From Simiduia sp. 21SJ11W-1 (GTDB taxonomy: Bacteria > Pseudomonadota > Gammaproteobacteria > Pseudomonadales > Cellvibrionaceae), in the NCBI RefSeq assembly GCF_024138675.1, contig NZ_CP090959.1:1178001-1242000 (forward strand): a stretch of 64,000 nucleotides of DNA, given 5' to 3'. Under the pieces are notes generated by a model. That model was not told where the DNA came from, did not search any database, and was given only the letters and a program-made list of their open reading frames with translations. A program made the translations under genes and the position numbers. Positions 34,465 to 44,878 of this stretch are shown here, piece by piece (the stretch's first letter is position 1; each line of letters begins with the position of its first letter).

Positions 34465-35382
34465 ATGAATAAACCTATGATGAAGCTGCTGCCATTTGCC
34501 ATTGCAGCGGTATTGCCTGTTGCCGCCCAAGCCGAAGGCCCGATTGACGGCACTATTTACGGCAAGGTAAACGTAACCGTTGAAAACCAGGATGAAGGCG
34601 ACGACAGCGTAACCGCGCTGGAAAGCAATGCTTCACGTTTGGGTTTTAAGGGCAAAACTAAGCTCAACGATTCTTTGTTTGCCATTTACCAGCTGGAATA
34701 CGAAGTGGCGGCCGATGACGGCAGCGATGTGTTCAAGCAGCGCAACATCTACGTTGGCCTGGCTGGCAACTTTGGCGCCGTGATTGCCGGTAAGCACGAC
34801 ACACCCACCAAGCTTTTGCAAAACAAAATTGACCTGTTCAACGATTTGCAAGGCGATATCAAAAACGTCATTACCGCGAGCGACCAGCGCCCTAGCAACA
34901 CTGTGATGTATGCTACCCCGGAACTGGGCGGCTTCTTTGCCAAGGCGGCGTATATCATGAGTGAAGACGCCGATGTCGACAGTGCTTTCTCGGGCGCGGC
35001 TGGCTGGGAAAACGATGTGATCTACGCAGGCCTGGCTTACGATGACGGTGTGCGCGCCGAAGATTCAACCGTGCTCCGCGGTGTGTTACAGGCAACTTTG
35101 GGCGACTTCCAGCTGGGCGCGCTGTACGAAACTGATGAAACCAACGATATAGATTCCGATGGCTGGATGTTAAGCGGCCAGTACAAGGTTGGCAGCTGGG
35201 CACTGAAAGCGCAGTTCGGCCAGTCAGACATCAAAGCCGAAGGCGGTGAAACCTACTCAGTGGGTGCCGACTACAAGCTGGGCAAGAACACCAAGGTGTT
35301 CGGTTTCTACACCGACAACGCAGCAGATAACGATGCGATTGAAGGTAACTACTTAGCCGTGGGTATGGAACACAAGTTCTAA
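34465..35382 (+). CDS. Outer-membrane porin, Gram-negative general type
   Basis: 305 residues. The signal peptide ends AAQA-EGPI, and the barrel starts DGTIYGKVNVTVENQD with ASRLGFKGKTKL and IYVGLAGNFGAVIAGKHDTP, the pattern of porin_4-type trimeric porins. The last residue is Phe (HKF), as needed for outer-membrane insertion. The gene stands alone between the bufferin operon and a terminator. Substrate preference cannot be read from sequence. Confidence 0.88.
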   Translation: MNKPMMKLLPFAIAAVLPVAAQAEGPIDGTIYGKVNVTVENQDEGDDSVTALESNASRLGFKGKTKLNDSLFAIYQLEYEVAADDGSDVFKQRNIYVGLAGNFGAVIAGKHDTPTKLLQNKIDLFNDLQGDIKNVITASDQRPSNTVMYATPELGGFFAKAAYIMSEDADVDSAFSGAAGWENDVIYAGLAYDDGVRAEDSTVLRGVLQATLGDFQLGALYETDETNDIDSDGWMLSGQYKVGSWALKAQFGQSDIKAEGGETYSVGADYKLGKNTKVFGFYTDNAADNDAIEGNYLAVGMEHKF

Positions 35383-35406
35383 ATTTGCTGTTAGATTACC
35401 GTTCAC

Positions 35407-35430
35407 AAAAGGGTGCCTTGGCACCCTTTT
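35407..35430 (+). terminator. Rho-independent terminator of the porin gene
   Basis: AAAAGGGTGC (35407-35416) and GCACCCTTTT (35421-35430) pair over 10 bp around CTTG, 24 bp after the stop. Confidence 0.85.
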
Positions 35431-35454
35431 GCTATTTCTGGAAAGGAGAAAACG

Positions 35455-35871
35455 ATGCGCTGGTGGTTATTGTGGTTGTTGTGTTGGTTGTGTTTACCGG
35501 TGTATGCCACCGGGCAGGCAGCGGTTGATGCCGAGGGTAAACCCTGCGAGCCCCTGGTGGATTTATCTGAATCTGGCGATTTCCACCGGTTGCACTTTGA
35601 GTGTGACGAAGCACCCCCGGTTGTGAATACCTATGAACCAGCCGATGAACCGAAGCCCGAGCAAACCCGTAAGCAGGCAAAGCCCGGCAATGTTGCCGGC
35701 ACAGAGGTTTTGCTGCGTGCCCGGGTGCAACCCAATGGCATGACGGAGGCCTTAGCGAGCCTTTATAGCCAGATGGCCGCGCAGTGCCCGAGCGGTTGGG
35801 AGAAAGACCGCGAGTGGGCCGAACAGGCACAGGGCCAGCTCTACCTGCACGCGCGCATTACCTGCAGGTGA
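35455..35871 (+). CDS. Small exported protein of unknown function
   Basis: 138 residues. The Trp/Leu-rich start MRWWLLWLLCWLCLPVYA is a signal peptide. The mature part has a Pro/Glu/Lys-rich centre (DEPKPEQTRKQAK), then a folded segment with GTEVLLRARVQPNG and QLYLHARITCR, and four or five Cys that could form disulfides. Not recognised. GGAGAAAACG precedes the ATG. It may be transcribed with the downstream MlaA gene (99 bp), though that gap is large. Confidence 0.55.
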   Translation: MRWWLLWLLCWLCLPVYATGQAAVDAEGKPCEPLVDLSESGDFHRLHFECDEAPPVVNTYEPADEPKPEQTRKQAKPGNVAGTEVLLRARVQPNGMTEALASLYSQMAAQCPSGWEKDREWAEQAQGQLYLHARITCR

Positions 35872-35970
35872 CGTTGCGCGGCTGGGCGCAAGGTGACAGT
35901 AGCTGACTTGGCCTAATGAGCGGCGTACAATGGCCGGCGATTTTCACCATAGACACTTAGGGAGATACAG

Positions 35971-36768
35971 GTGAAGCAGGTTGTACACTACAGGGCGCGT
36001 ATTGCAGTGCTGGTGTTTTTGCTTTTGGGGTCGGCAGCACTTTGGGCCGATGACAAGGGCTTATTGCCAGAAGATCCATCGGATATTACCGAGGCCACGG
36101 CCACGATTCCGGAAGACCCTTGGGAAGGCTTTAACCGCAAGGTGTTTACCTTCAATTTAGTGGTGGATTACTACATGCTGCGCCCGCTCGCCGTTGGTTA
36201 CCGTGCAGTTACGCCTGACCCTGTGGAAAAGGGCATAGACAACGCCTACCTGAACCTGCGTGACATCACCAATATCTTTAACGATATTTTGCAGTGGAAG
36301 TGGGACGCCGCAGCCAACGATACAGCGCGCTTTTTAATTAATTCCACCGTGGGCCTGGCAGGCTTTGTTGATGTTGCCGGCCACTTTGGTTTGCGCCGCA
36401 ACGACGGTGAAGACTTCGCTCAAACACTCGCCGTTTGGGGGGTACCCGAAGGCCCATACATGGTACTGCCATTGTTGGGCCCCTCTACTGTGACACGCAC
36501 TTTATCTATTCCCATGGATCTGGATACCCTGCCCATTGCCCAAATCAACGATACGGCAACCCGCAACGGTGTGCTGGGCTTGCGGGTTGTGGCATTGCGG
36601 GCGAAGTTTTTGCCGCTGGAAGATTCGATAACGGGCGATACCTATGTATTTTTCCGCTCGGTTTATTTGCAAAACCGTAAATTTCTCATTAACGATGGAG
36701 AAGTAGAAGACGACTTTGGCGGTGACACGGGTGAATACGGCGACTATGGTGACGATTACGACTATTGA
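35971..36768 (+). CDS. mlaA: MlaA/VacJ-family outer-membrane lipid asymmetry protein (no lipobox Cys)
   Basis: 265 residues. The body matches MlaA: DPWEGFNRKVFTFN, YLNLRDITNIFNDILQWKW, INSTVGLAGFVDVAGHFGL and VWGVPEGPYMVLPLLGPST. MlaA helps return misplaced phospholipids from the outer leaflet. The N-terminus VFLLLGSAALWADDKG is a signal peptide with a signal-peptidase-I-like end (ALWA-DD). It contains no Cys, so it would not be lipidated as E. coli MlaA is. The C-terminus ends in an Asp/Gly/Tyr-rich tail (DDFGGDTGEYGDYGDDYDY). GTG start after GGGAGATACAG. No other mla genes are beside it. Confidence 0.85.
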   Translation: MKQVVHYRARIAVLVFLLLGSAALWADDKGLLPEDPSDITEATATIPEDPWEGFNRKVFTFNLVVDYYMLRPLAVGYRAVTPDPVEKGIDNAYLNLRDITNIFNDILQWKWDAAANDTARFLINSTVGLAGFVDVAGHFGLRRNDGEDFAQTLAVWGVPEGPYMVLPLLGPSTVTRTLSIPMDLDTLPIAQINDTATRNGVLGLRVVALRAKFLPLEDSITGDTYVFFRSVYLQNRKFLINDGEVEDDFGGDTGEYGDYGDDYDY

Positions 36769-36814
36769 GCCGTAATGCATCACCACTGAGATTGCGCGCC
36801 ACTACCGGCGCATT

Positions 36815-36840
36815 AAAAAGCCCGCAATAGCGGGCTTTTT
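36815..36840. terminator. Bidirectional terminator between mlaA and the PilZ gene
   Basis: AAAAAGCCCGC and GCGGGCTTTTT form an 11-bp stem around AATA. A and T runs on both sides serve mlaA (+) and the convergent PilZ gene (-), whose stop lies within one base of the right arm. Confidence 0.85.
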
Positions 36841-37144
36841 AATTAAGTAACTCGTCGATTTCGAGCCCCAGCGTGCAAGATTCGTTCGGGCCTGACAGCA
36901 CTCGCGCCACCCGGGCCTTGGCGCGCAGCATCGGGTTGTGCCCGTGGCTTGAGCTGAGGCTGATGGTCATTTCAGTGCCTACCGGCAGTGCGCGGTCTAC
37001 CTCAACAGACATGCCGCCACCGCTTAAATCGCAGCACAAGCCGCTCAAGGTTTGATTGTCATCAAGGGTAATGGCAACCGGGGAATCTACCCGCATGCGA
37101 ATAAAGTTGCGTTTTTCACTGTAGGCGCGGTTTGCAAGACTCAT
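36839..37144 (-). CDS. PilZ-domain c-di-GMP-binding protein
   Basis: 101 residues, a single PilZ domain. The c-di-GMP motifs are both present: R-x3-R in EKRNFIRMRV (about residues 12-16) and D-x-S-x2-G in CCDLSGGGMSVEV (about 40-45). The ATG at 37144 follows AGGAAG on the minus strand and gives MSLANRAYSEKRNF, the normal PilZ start; the frame extends upstream to 37351, but without domain content. It is divergent from the response-regulator/phosphatase gene, with about 330 bp between, and could report c-di-GMP in that pathway. Confidence 0.85.
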   Translation of the reverse strand: MSLANRAYSEKRNFIRMRVDSPVAITLDDNQTLSGLCCDLSGGGMSVEVDRALPVGTEMTISLSSSHGHNPMLRAKARVARVLSGPNESCTLGLEIDELLN

Positions 37145-37473
37145 AACGTACTTCCTGTGTGGTTTGTATTGCTCAAACGGTGTTTGGGCATTGTTATTAT
37201 GGTGGTGGCCAGGCCATAAGGCTCGAAGGCACACCCCAATCAGGTGCGTGTAACGGTTTGTGAGTGTTGGAGGCACGCCGACATCGGCTGTGTTCGTGAG
37301 GGCTGTGCCAAGTGCACAATCTGTGCAACTTGGACATAAAAGATACGCCAATTCCCGCCATTTGAGAAGCTTGCAGCATCAACTTTATGGGAGTAGGGTA
37401 GGCGGTTTACAGGCTTTGGTTGGCCTGGGCCGAGGTCTCAGGGTGCTAAGGGTGGCAATGCCTAAGGGTAGAA
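37145..37473. other. Divergent intergenic region, no feature recognised
   Basis: The 329 bp between the PilZ gene and the phosphatase gene must hold both promoters, but I could not identify a convincing -35/-10 pair or repeat. CTAAGGGTAGAA just before 37474 supplies the ribosome binding site of the downstream gene. Confidence 0.4.
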
Positions 37474-38676
37474 ATGCAGAGCGCTGAAAGCCGACGCCGG
37501 CTGCTGATCATTGATGATGACACCATCGTGCGCCAGAGTATTGTGGTGTACCTCGCCGACAGCGGGTTTGAAGTGATTGAGGCCGCCAATGGCCAACAAG
37601 GGCTAACGCTCTTCTTCCAGGAAACTCCCGATATTGTACTCACCGACCTGCGTATGCCGGGCATCGACGGCTTGCAGGTGTTGCGCCGTATTCATGAAGA
37701 ATCCCCCAATACCCCGGTGATGGTGATTTCAGGCGCAGGCGTGGTGACTGATGTTGTAGAAGCGCTGCGCCTTGGGGCGAGCGATTACATGATCAAGCCC
37801 GTGGTGGATATGGAGATGCTGGTGCACTCCATTGATAAATCCCTAGAGCGCCAGGCCCTGTTGGCCGAAAACCAGCGCTACCGCCAGGAGCTGGAAGAAG
37901 CCAACCGCAATTTGCGTGAGCACCTGCGTGTGCTTGAGCGCGACCAAAAGGCTGGCCGCCAGGTACAGCGCCGCTTGCTGCCGCAATACCCTCAAAGCCG
38001 GGGTGAGTACCACATTGCCCACCACATTGAGCCTTCGTTGTTTTTAAGTGGCGATTTCATAGATTACGCCTACCTGGGGCACCGCTACCTGGCCTTTTAC
38101 CTGGCCGATGTCTCAGGCCACGGCGCAAGCTCTGCCTTTGTGACGGTATGGCTAAAGCACCTGGTGACGCGGCTGGTACGTGAAGAAGGGCTGTTTGCCG
38201 ATGCCAGCTCCTTTGAGCAGGGCACCAGCGAGCTGTTATCGGTCATGAACCGTGAGCTGCTGGATACCGCCTTGGGCCATCACCTCACGCTCTTTACCGG
38301 CGTGATAGATACCCAAACCCACGAGTTGCGCTATAGCGTTGCGGGTCACCTGCCGATGCCCGTCATTATAGATAGCCAGGGCGCACGCTTTCTGACCGGG
38401 GAAGGCAAGGCGGTCGGGATATTCAAAGATGCCAGCTGGGAGGTGTGGTCTTGCGCCTTGCCGGAACAGTTTAGCCTGCAGGCATTTTCAGACGGTGTGC
38501 TAGAGGTGCTGGAGGCCGACAATTTAGCCGATAAAGAGGTTGAATTGCTGTCTAGGCTCGGTAATATGCCGCGCACTGTTTCGGCGGTGTGTGAGGCGCT
38601 CAATCTGGACCAGATAGAGGAGGCTCCTGATGACATTGCCGTTTTATCGATTTCACGAGGGTTAGCGGGTGCGTGA
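37474..38676 (+). CDS. Response regulator fused to a PP2C-like (SpoIIE) phosphatase
   Basis: 400 residues. A receiver domain starts RRLLIIDDDTIVRQ, with the phosphoacceptor D58 in IVLTDLRMPG and the Lys in YMIKPVVD. A coiled-coil linker follows (about 125-175, ENQRYRQELEEANRNLREHL), then a SpoIIE/PP2C domain with metal-binding FLSGDFIDYAYL and LADVSGHGASSAFVTVWLKH, and QAFSDGVLEVL near the end. This architecture (as in Pseudomonas HsbR/PA2798) dephosphorylates an anti-sigma antagonist when the receiver is phosphorylated. The partner STAS gene overlaps its 3' end by 8 nt. Confidence 0.9.
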   Translation: MQSAESRRRLLIIDDDTIVRQSIVVYLADSGFEVIEAANGQQGLTLFFQETPDIVLTDLRMPGIDGLQVLRRIHEESPNTPVMVISGAGVVTDVVEALRLGASDYMIKPVVDMEMLVHSIDKSLERQALLAENQRYRQELEEANRNLREHLRVLERDQKAGRQVQRRLLPQYPQSRGEYHIAHHIEPSLFLSGDFIDYAYLGHRYLAFYLADVSGHGASSAFVTVWLKHLVTRLVREEGLFADASSFEQGTSELLSVMNRELLDTALGHHLTLFTGVIDTQTHELRYSVAGHLPMPVIIDSQGARFLTGEGKAVGIFKDASWEVWSCALPEQFSLQAFSDGVLEVLEADNLADKEVELLSRLGNMPRTVSAVCEALNLDQIEEAPDDIAVLSISRGLAGA

Positions 38677-39154
38677 AGGGCAGATCCTGGTGGCGGATCA
38701 CCAGGGTGTTTACGTCATTAAGTTGGTGGGCGACGTCCGTTTGACCCTCTGTATCTCCTTCGATTCCTTTATCGATCGTATGTTCGCAGACGAGCACTTT
38801 ATATCCGTGGTGTTCGATCTCACAGCCGCCGAAGCCATAGACTCCACCACTCTCGGGCTGATGGCAAAAATCTCACTGCTCGCCCAGGAACGCCATGGGC
38901 TGGTGCCTACGCTGGTAAGCAATAATCCGGGCATTGATCGCATCTTGCAAACCATGGGGTTTGCGGAAATTTTCTGCATTGTAAGAGATGCCGACACCGA
39001 GGCACCCGATGCCGAGGCGCTGTGTGTAGACTGCGCAGATGAAGGCGACGTGAAGGCGCGGGTGCTAGAGGCGCACCGCATATTGGTGGGGCTCAATGCC
39101 GATAACCGCGATGCTTTCAAAGACCTGATTGCCACCCTCGAAAAAGATTGCTAG
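38669..39154 (+). CDS. STAS-domain anti-sigma factor antagonist
   Basis: 161 residues. The STAS fold is visible in GVYVIKLVGDVRLTLC and VVFDLTAAEAIDSTTLGLMAKI, where the Ser after ID (about S59) is the likely phosphorylated residue. A C-terminal extension of about 50 residues (EAPDAEALCVDCADEGD to the end) is helical and acidic. The GTG start lies within the phosphatase gene, so the two are coupled and form a partner-switch output. The anti-sigma kinase is not in the window. Its stop overlaps the convergent TerB-like gene by 4 nt. Confidence 0.85.
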   Translation: MREGQILVADHQGVYVIKLVGDVRLTLCISFDSFIDRMFADEHFISVVFDLTAAEAIDSTTLGLMAKISLLAQERHGLVPTLVSNNPGIDRILQTMGFAEIFCIVRDADTEAPDAEALCVDCADEGDVKARVLEAHRILVGLNADNRDAFKDLIATLEKDC

Positions 39155-39588
39155 CTGCCCGCCTTTTCCGCGAGCTTGGCCCGAATAAAATCACTGTGTG
39201 ATACGTGAATCAGCTCCGCCAGCTTGCGGATGGTGTGCTCTTCGTATTTATCCAGATTGCCGTCGGCATAGGCTACCGCCCACATGGCCTGAACCAGTTC
39301 AAATTTCTCTGCCTGGGAAAACTCATCGTTGATGACGCGGGTAAACTCGTACACAGAGGTGGCTTTATCCTGGTGCTCTGTGGCCTGGGTAATCAGGTGT
39401 TCAATTTCGGTATTGCCCAATTTGTGGCTCTTGGCCAAGGCGTTTACCAGGGCCTGGCGCTCGGTTTCGTCGAGCTGGCCGTCGGCCATGGCTACCTCAA
39501 CCAGCAGCGCAATGCCGGCCAGTTGCTGGCAGGGGCGGGTTTCCAGAGTGGGTTCGTCGAACAGGTTTTTCAGTAACTCTACAATCAC
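39151..39588 (-). CDS. TerB-like protein
   Basis: 145 residues, all helical, with the TerB repeat of acidic metal-binding turns: EVAMADGQLDETERQALV and AVAYADGNLDKYEEHTIRKLAEL. Similar single-domain TerB-like proteins are common in gammaproteobacteria and have no settled role; a link to tellurite is not implied. Its ATG overlaps the dusA stop (ATGA), so it is the second gene of that operon. Confidence 0.8.
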   Translation of the reverse strand: MIVELLKNLFDEPTLETRPCQQLAGIALLVEVAMADGQLDETERQALVNALAKSHKLGNTEIEHLITQATEHQDKATSVYEFTRVINDEFSQAEKFELVQAMWAVAYADGNLDKYEEHTIRKLAELIHVSHSDFIRAKLAEKAGS

Positions 39589-40568
39589 ATTCGGCTCCTG
39601 ATTTCATCGAGCGCAAGGTCAACAAGCTCGGCGCCGGCACCGGCCTTATGGGCACCTGCGCTGATTACCCGCCTGAACTGCTTGCCGCCCGGCTGGCCGT
39701 GAAACAACCCAAGCAAATGCCGGGTGATGTGGTGCAATCGCATGCCGCTCGCCAACTGCCCATCAATATAACCCAGCATGTCATTCATAATGGCTAGCCG
39801 GTCTTGCGCAACAGACGCCTCACCGTAAATGGCTGCGTCCACCTCGGTCAGCAACCAGGGGTTGTGATAGGCCTCGCGGCCCACCATCACGCCGTCTACG
39901 TGGGCGAGCTGGGCCTGGCACTCGGCCAGGGTTTTCAGGCCACCGTTGATAATGATTTCAAGGTTTGGGTGTTCCTGTTTCAGGCGATGTACGCGCTCGT
40001 AATTGAGCGGGGGCACTTCGCGGTTTTCCTTGGGGCTTAAACCCTTTAGCCAGGCCTTGCGGGCGTGCACGATGAAGGTGGCACAGCCGGTTTCGGCAAT
40101 GGGCGCTACAAATTGCGCCAGGCCTTCATCGTCGTCCATGTCGTCGATGCCAATACGGTGCTTTACTGTAACGGGAATAGATACGGCATCTTGCATGGCT
40201 TTTATGCAGTCGGCCACAAGCTTTGGGTGCGCCATCAGGCAGGCGCCAATCATTCCGTTCTGTACGCGATCAGAAGGGCAGCCGCAATTGAGGTTGATCT
40301 CGTCGTAACCCCAGCTCTCGGCCATTTTTGCACAGGCGGCAAGCTCCTGTGGGTTGCTGCCGCCCACCTGCAGCGCCACCGGGTGCTCTTCGGGGTTGTA
40401 GTTTAAAAACCGCTCCCGGTCGCCGTGAATCAAGGCGCCAGTGGTGACCATTTCGGTATAGAGAAACGCGCGCTTGCTCAGCAGGCGCCAAAAATACCGG
40501 CAGTGGCGATCAGACCACTCCATCATGGGCGCCAGGCTAAACCGGCGGGGGCTATAACTGGGTGACAA
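39585..40568 (-). CDS. dusA: tRNA-dihydrouridine synthase A
   Basis: 327 residues, an FMN-dependent TIM-barrel enzyme reducing uridine 20/20a in tRNA. The start RRFSLAPMMEWSDRHCRYF, the catalytic Cys in INLNCGCPSDRVQNG, KHRIGIDD and VHARKAWLKGLSPKENREVPPL are typical of DusA rather than DusB or DusC. It is the first gene of a two-gene operon with the TerB-like gene. Confidence 0.93.
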   Translation of the reverse strand: MSPSYSPRRFSLAPMMEWSDRHCRYFWRLLSKRAFLYTEMVTTGALIHGDRERFLNYNPEEHPVALQVGGSNPQELAACAKMAESWGYDEINLNCGCPSDRVQNGMIGACLMAHPKLVADCIKAMQDAVSIPVTVKHRIGIDDMDDDEGLAQFVAPIAETGCATFIVHARKAWLKGLSPKENREVPPLNYERVHRLKQEHPNLEIIINGGLKTLAECQAQLAHVDGVMVGREAYHNPWLLTEVDAAIYGEASVAQDRLAIMNDMLGYIDGQLASGMRLHHITRHLLGLFHGQPGGKQFRRVISAGAHKAGAGAELVDLALDEIRSRM

Positions 40569-40699
40569 TCTTATTCCTCCTCAAAAGTTCGCCATTTTAG
40601 CCGAGCTGGCCACAAAAATCTGAAATAGTCCTTTTGGCGGTTTTTAACTTCATTAGAGACTCGTTAAACTGGTGCATTACCCATGCGTTGTACAAAGCC

Positions 40700-41212
40700 A
40701 TGAATCGCACAGCACTTGCCATGCCCAATGTTAACTTGAAGCCCAAGGTCATCAACCACCGTGCCAGTCGTACGGCGGAGCAGTTGTACTTTTTGTTTCA
40801 AAACGCCTATCGCCAAGAGGCGCGCTGGCTGGGTGAAGCAGCCAAACGTTATTTTTTGCCAATGCAGCGCGATGCGGCCGCCATTCGCCTGGCCCCCAGC
40901 CGCATGCTTGGCTTGGAGAGCCAGGCGGGCGAAGTACAAGCCGTTATCGAGCTTGTTGAGCCCGTGCCCGAACAGCCCTGGTGTGAAATCGTGGGCCTGT
41001 GTGTGGCGCCTGCGGCCCAGCGCAAGGGCTTTGCCGCCCGCCTGTTGCAGGTTGCACTCGATACCTATGGCGCCAAAGGCACGGCCTTGCGCGTGAGTGT
41101 GGCAGAGGGCAATGCACCCGCCCAAGCCTTGTACGAGCGTTTTCAATTCAAGCCCGTCGGGCGCGAGAAAAAGCACGGTGTTACCTTGCTGTTGCTTGAG
41201 CGCAGCGCCTGA
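40700..41212 (+). CDS. GNAT-family N-acetyltransferase
   Basis: About 170 residues. The acetyl-CoA site is IVGLCVAPAAQRKGFAARLLQ, followed by GTALRVSVAEGNAPAQALYERFQFKPVG. Substrate unknown. The start is uncertain: ATG 40700 (MNRTALAMPN) is chosen, with an upstream alternative at 40634 and a downstream one at 40721. It is transcribed alone, divergent from dusA. Confidence 0.78.
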   Translation: MNRTALAMPNVNLKPKVINHRASRTAEQLYFLFQNAYRQEARWLGEAAKRYFLPMQRDAAAIRLAPSRMLGLESQAGEVQAVIELVEPVPEQPWCEIVGLCVAPAAQRKGFAARLLQVALDTYGAKGTALRVSVAEGNAPAQALYERFQFKPVGREKKHGVTLLLLERSA

Positions 41213-41246
41213 CTCGCCAGTCGTCACTTGCCTTTTCCCCCTTGAT

Positions 41247-41266
41247 CACATTTGCAAGCAAATGTG
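41247..41266. promoter_or_regulatory. 9-bp inverted repeat between the GNAT gene and fadBA
   Basis: CACATTTGC and GCAAATGTG flank AA, followed on the plus strand by GTTTGTTTTG. It lies 35 bp after the GNAT stop and could terminate that transcript; it could also be an operator for fadBA, but the fadB start is 170 bp away. Confidence 0.45.
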
Positions 41267-41436
41267 GTTTGTTTTGCTATTGAGCCTGCAGCCGCTTTAC
41301 AGGAGTCTATAGTAAGTCTGGGCAACGCTGCCCGGCGCTGCATCGCCCAAGGCCAGTAAAGATGGTGGGCGTTTGTAGACTAAAAGCGCAAATAACGAAT
41401 TACCCGCCATTGGTTGGCGTCCAACGAGGAACCCCC

Positions 41437-43584
41437 ATGATTTATTCAGGCAAGGCGATAACTGTTCGCGCGTTGGATCAGGGCATAGCAGAGCTGTGTT
41501 TTGACCTGACTGACGATTCTGTTAACAAATTCAACCAGCTGACAATCAACGAGCTGAAAGAGGCAACCCAGGCCATCGTGGCGAACGGCCAGGTGAAAGG
41601 CCTGCTGGTTACCAGTGGTAAAGACGGTTTTATCGTGGGTGCAGACATCACCGAATTCGGTGCTAACTTCGGCCGCTCCGAAGAAGAAATTGCCGCCAGT
41701 GTTTTTGAAACCAATAAAATTTTTAACGCCGTAGAAGATTTACCCATGCCCACCGTGACTGCCATCAACGGCGTGGCCTTAGGCGGCGGATTGGAAATGG
41801 CACTGGCCACCGACTACCGCGTAATGAGCGACGTTGCCAAAATCGGTTTGCCGGAAGTGAAGCTCGGCATCATGCCAGGCTTTGGCGGTACGGTACGTTT
41901 GCCGCGCGTGGCCGGTGCCGACAACGCTATTGAGTGGATTGCCTCTGGTAAAGAGCAGCGTGCCGATAAAGCCCTGGCCGATGGCGTAGTGGATGCCGTG
42001 GTTAGCCCAGACAAGCTGCGTGAGGCGGGCCTTGATTTGTTGGGCCGCTGCATCAGTGGTGAGCTGGATTACAAAGCCAAGCGCCAGGAAAAGCTTGAGA
42101 AGCTAAAAATTAACGATATCGAATCGTTAATGGTATTTGAAACAGCCAAGGGTTTTGTGGCAGGCCAGGCGGGTAAACACTACCCGGCGCCTGTGACAGC
42201 GGTTAAATCCATGCAGAAAAACAGCACGCTCGGGCGCGATGAGGCATTGAAGGTTGAAGCTGCGGGTATCGCAAAACTTGCCAAAACGCCGGTAGCTGCC
42301 AACCTGGTGAACCTGTTTTTGGGCGATCAAATGCTCATGAAAAAAGGTAAAACCCAAGCTAAAGCTGCAAAAAAAGTTGAGAAGGGCGCCGTGCTGGGTG
42401 CCGGTATTATGGGTGGCGGTATCGCCTATCAGTCGGCCTACAAAGGCACGCCCATTTTAATGAAAGATATCGCGCAGGCAGGTCTTGATCTCGGCATGGG
42501 TGAGGCAGCCAAGCTGTTGTCCAAGCTTGTGGATCGCAACCGTATGAGCGCTGGTGAAATGGCCAAAACCCTCACCAATATCACGCCTACCTTGTCTTAC
42601 GATGGTATAGACAGTGCCGATGTCATTGTTGAAGCGGTAGTGGAAAACCCCAAGGTGAAGCACGCGGTATTGAGCGAAGTGGAAGGCAAGATGCGCGCAG
42701 ACGCCATTCTTACCTCTAATACTTCTACCATTTCAATCGACTACCTGGCAGAACCCCTGAAGCGCCCGGAAAATTTCTGTGGCATGCACTTCTTTAACCC
42801 GGTGCACAAAATGCCTTTGGTTGAAGTTATTCGCGGTGCCAAAACCTCCGATACGGCGGTTGCCGCAACTGTGGGCTACGCCCTGGCCATGGGCAAAAAG
42901 CCGGTGGTGGTGCGCGATTGCCCGGGCTTTTTGGTAAACCGTATCTTGTCGCCCTACATGGGTTGCTTCATGCAGATGGTGCACGAAGGTGCAGACTTTG
43001 CCGCTATCGACAAAGTGATGGAAAAATTCGGTTGGCCTATGGGCCCTGCCTACTTGTGTGATGTTGTGGGTATTGATACCGGGGTGCACGCCGGTGGCGT
43101 AATGGCCGAGGGCTTCCCTGACCGCATGGCCTACGATTACAAAACTGCCAGCGAACTGCTCTACGAGGCCAAGCGTCTCGGCCAGAAAAACGGCAAGGGT
43201 TACTACGCCTACGAAACCGATCGCAAGGGGCGCTTGCAAAAAGTGGCAGACGATTCCGTTTGGGAATTGTTGAAAGGTCACGTGGGTGAACGCAAAGAAT
43301 TTTCAGAAGAGGAAATTACCGAGCGTCTAATGGTGGCCTTGTGCCTGGAATCGGTACGCTGCCTGGAAGACAACATAGTAGACAGCGCAACCGAGCTCGA
43401 CATGGCGCTGATTTATGGCATCGGTTTCCCACCCTTCCACGGTGGTGCTATTCGCTATATGGAAAGCCTGGGCCTGGCCAATTTTGTGGCCATCGCCGAT
43501 AAATACGCCCACCTTGGCGGCTTGTACAAGGTAACCGATCAACTGCGCGCCAAGGCGGAAGCCGGCCAATCATATTTCGCCTAA
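41437..43584 (+). CDS. fadB: Fatty acid oxidation complex alpha subunit FadB
   Basis: 715 residues, close to E. coli FadB. The N-terminal crotonase domain has [12 protein letters not shown] and [18 protein letters not shown] (enoyl-CoA hydratase/isomerase). The 3-hydroxyacyl-CoA dehydrogenase domain starts at the NAD site [16 protein letters not shown] near residue 320 and contains [13 protein letters not shown] and [15 protein letters not shown]. It catalyses the two middle steps of beta-oxidation. ATG 41437 follows ACGAGGA. fadA follows 12 bp later. Confidence 0.95.
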   Translation: MIYSGKAITVRALDQGIAELCFDLTDDSVNKFNQLTINELKEATQAIVANGQVKGLLVTSGKDGFIVGADITEFGANFGRSEEEIAASVFETNKIFNAVEDLPMPTVTAINGVALGGGLEMALATDYRVMSDVAKIGLPEVKLGIMPGFGGTVRLPRVAGADNAIEWIASGKEQRADKALADGVVDAVVSPDKLREAGLDLLGRCISGELDYKAKRQEKLEKLKINDIESLMVFETAKGFVAGQAGKHYPAPVTAVKSMQKNSTLGRDEALKVEAAGIAKLAKTPVAANLVNLFLGDQMLMKKGKTQAKAAKKVEKGAVLGAGIMGGGIAYQSAYKGTPILMKDIAQAGLDLGMGEAAKLLSKLVDRNRMSAGEMAKTLTNITPTLSYDGIDSADVIVEAVVENPKVKHAVLSEVEGKMRADAILTSNTSTISIDYLAEPLKRPENFCGMHFFNPVHKMPLVEVIRGAKTSDTAVAATVGYALAMGKKPVVVRDCPGFLVNRILSPYMGCFMQMVHEGADFAAIDKVMEKFGWPMGPAYLCDVVGIDTGVHAGGVMAEGFPDRMAYDYKTASELLYEAKRLGQKNGKGYYAYETDRKGRLQKVADDSVWELLKGHVGERKEFSEEEITERLMVALCLESVRCLEDNIVDSATELDMALIYGIGFPPFHGGAIRYMESLGLANFVAIADKYAHLGGLYKVTDQLRAKAEAGQSYFA

Positions 43585-44772
<1,188 letters not shown>

Positions 44773-44814
44773 TACACCCGAATATCGCGTTCTAAAAGCA
44801 ATAGCTAAAAATAA

Positions 44815-44838
44815 ACAAGGCGCCGAAAGGCGCCTTGT
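44815..44838. terminator. Terminator after fadA
   Basis: ACAAGGCGCC and GGCGCCTTGT form a 10-bp stem with a GAAA tetraloop, 43 bp past the fadA stop, followed by GTGTTTCT. It may also stop the convergent PEP-CTERM transcript. Confidence 0.75.
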
Positions 44839-44878
44839 GTGTTTCTACGGCACCGGCTGGTGCCAAAAGCCCGCGTCG

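Noticed and set aside
37145-37351. N-terminal extension of the PilZ protein
   Set aside because: The ATG at 37144 has an AGGAAG site and the domain starts right after it. The extension holds unrelated His/Asn-rich sequence.
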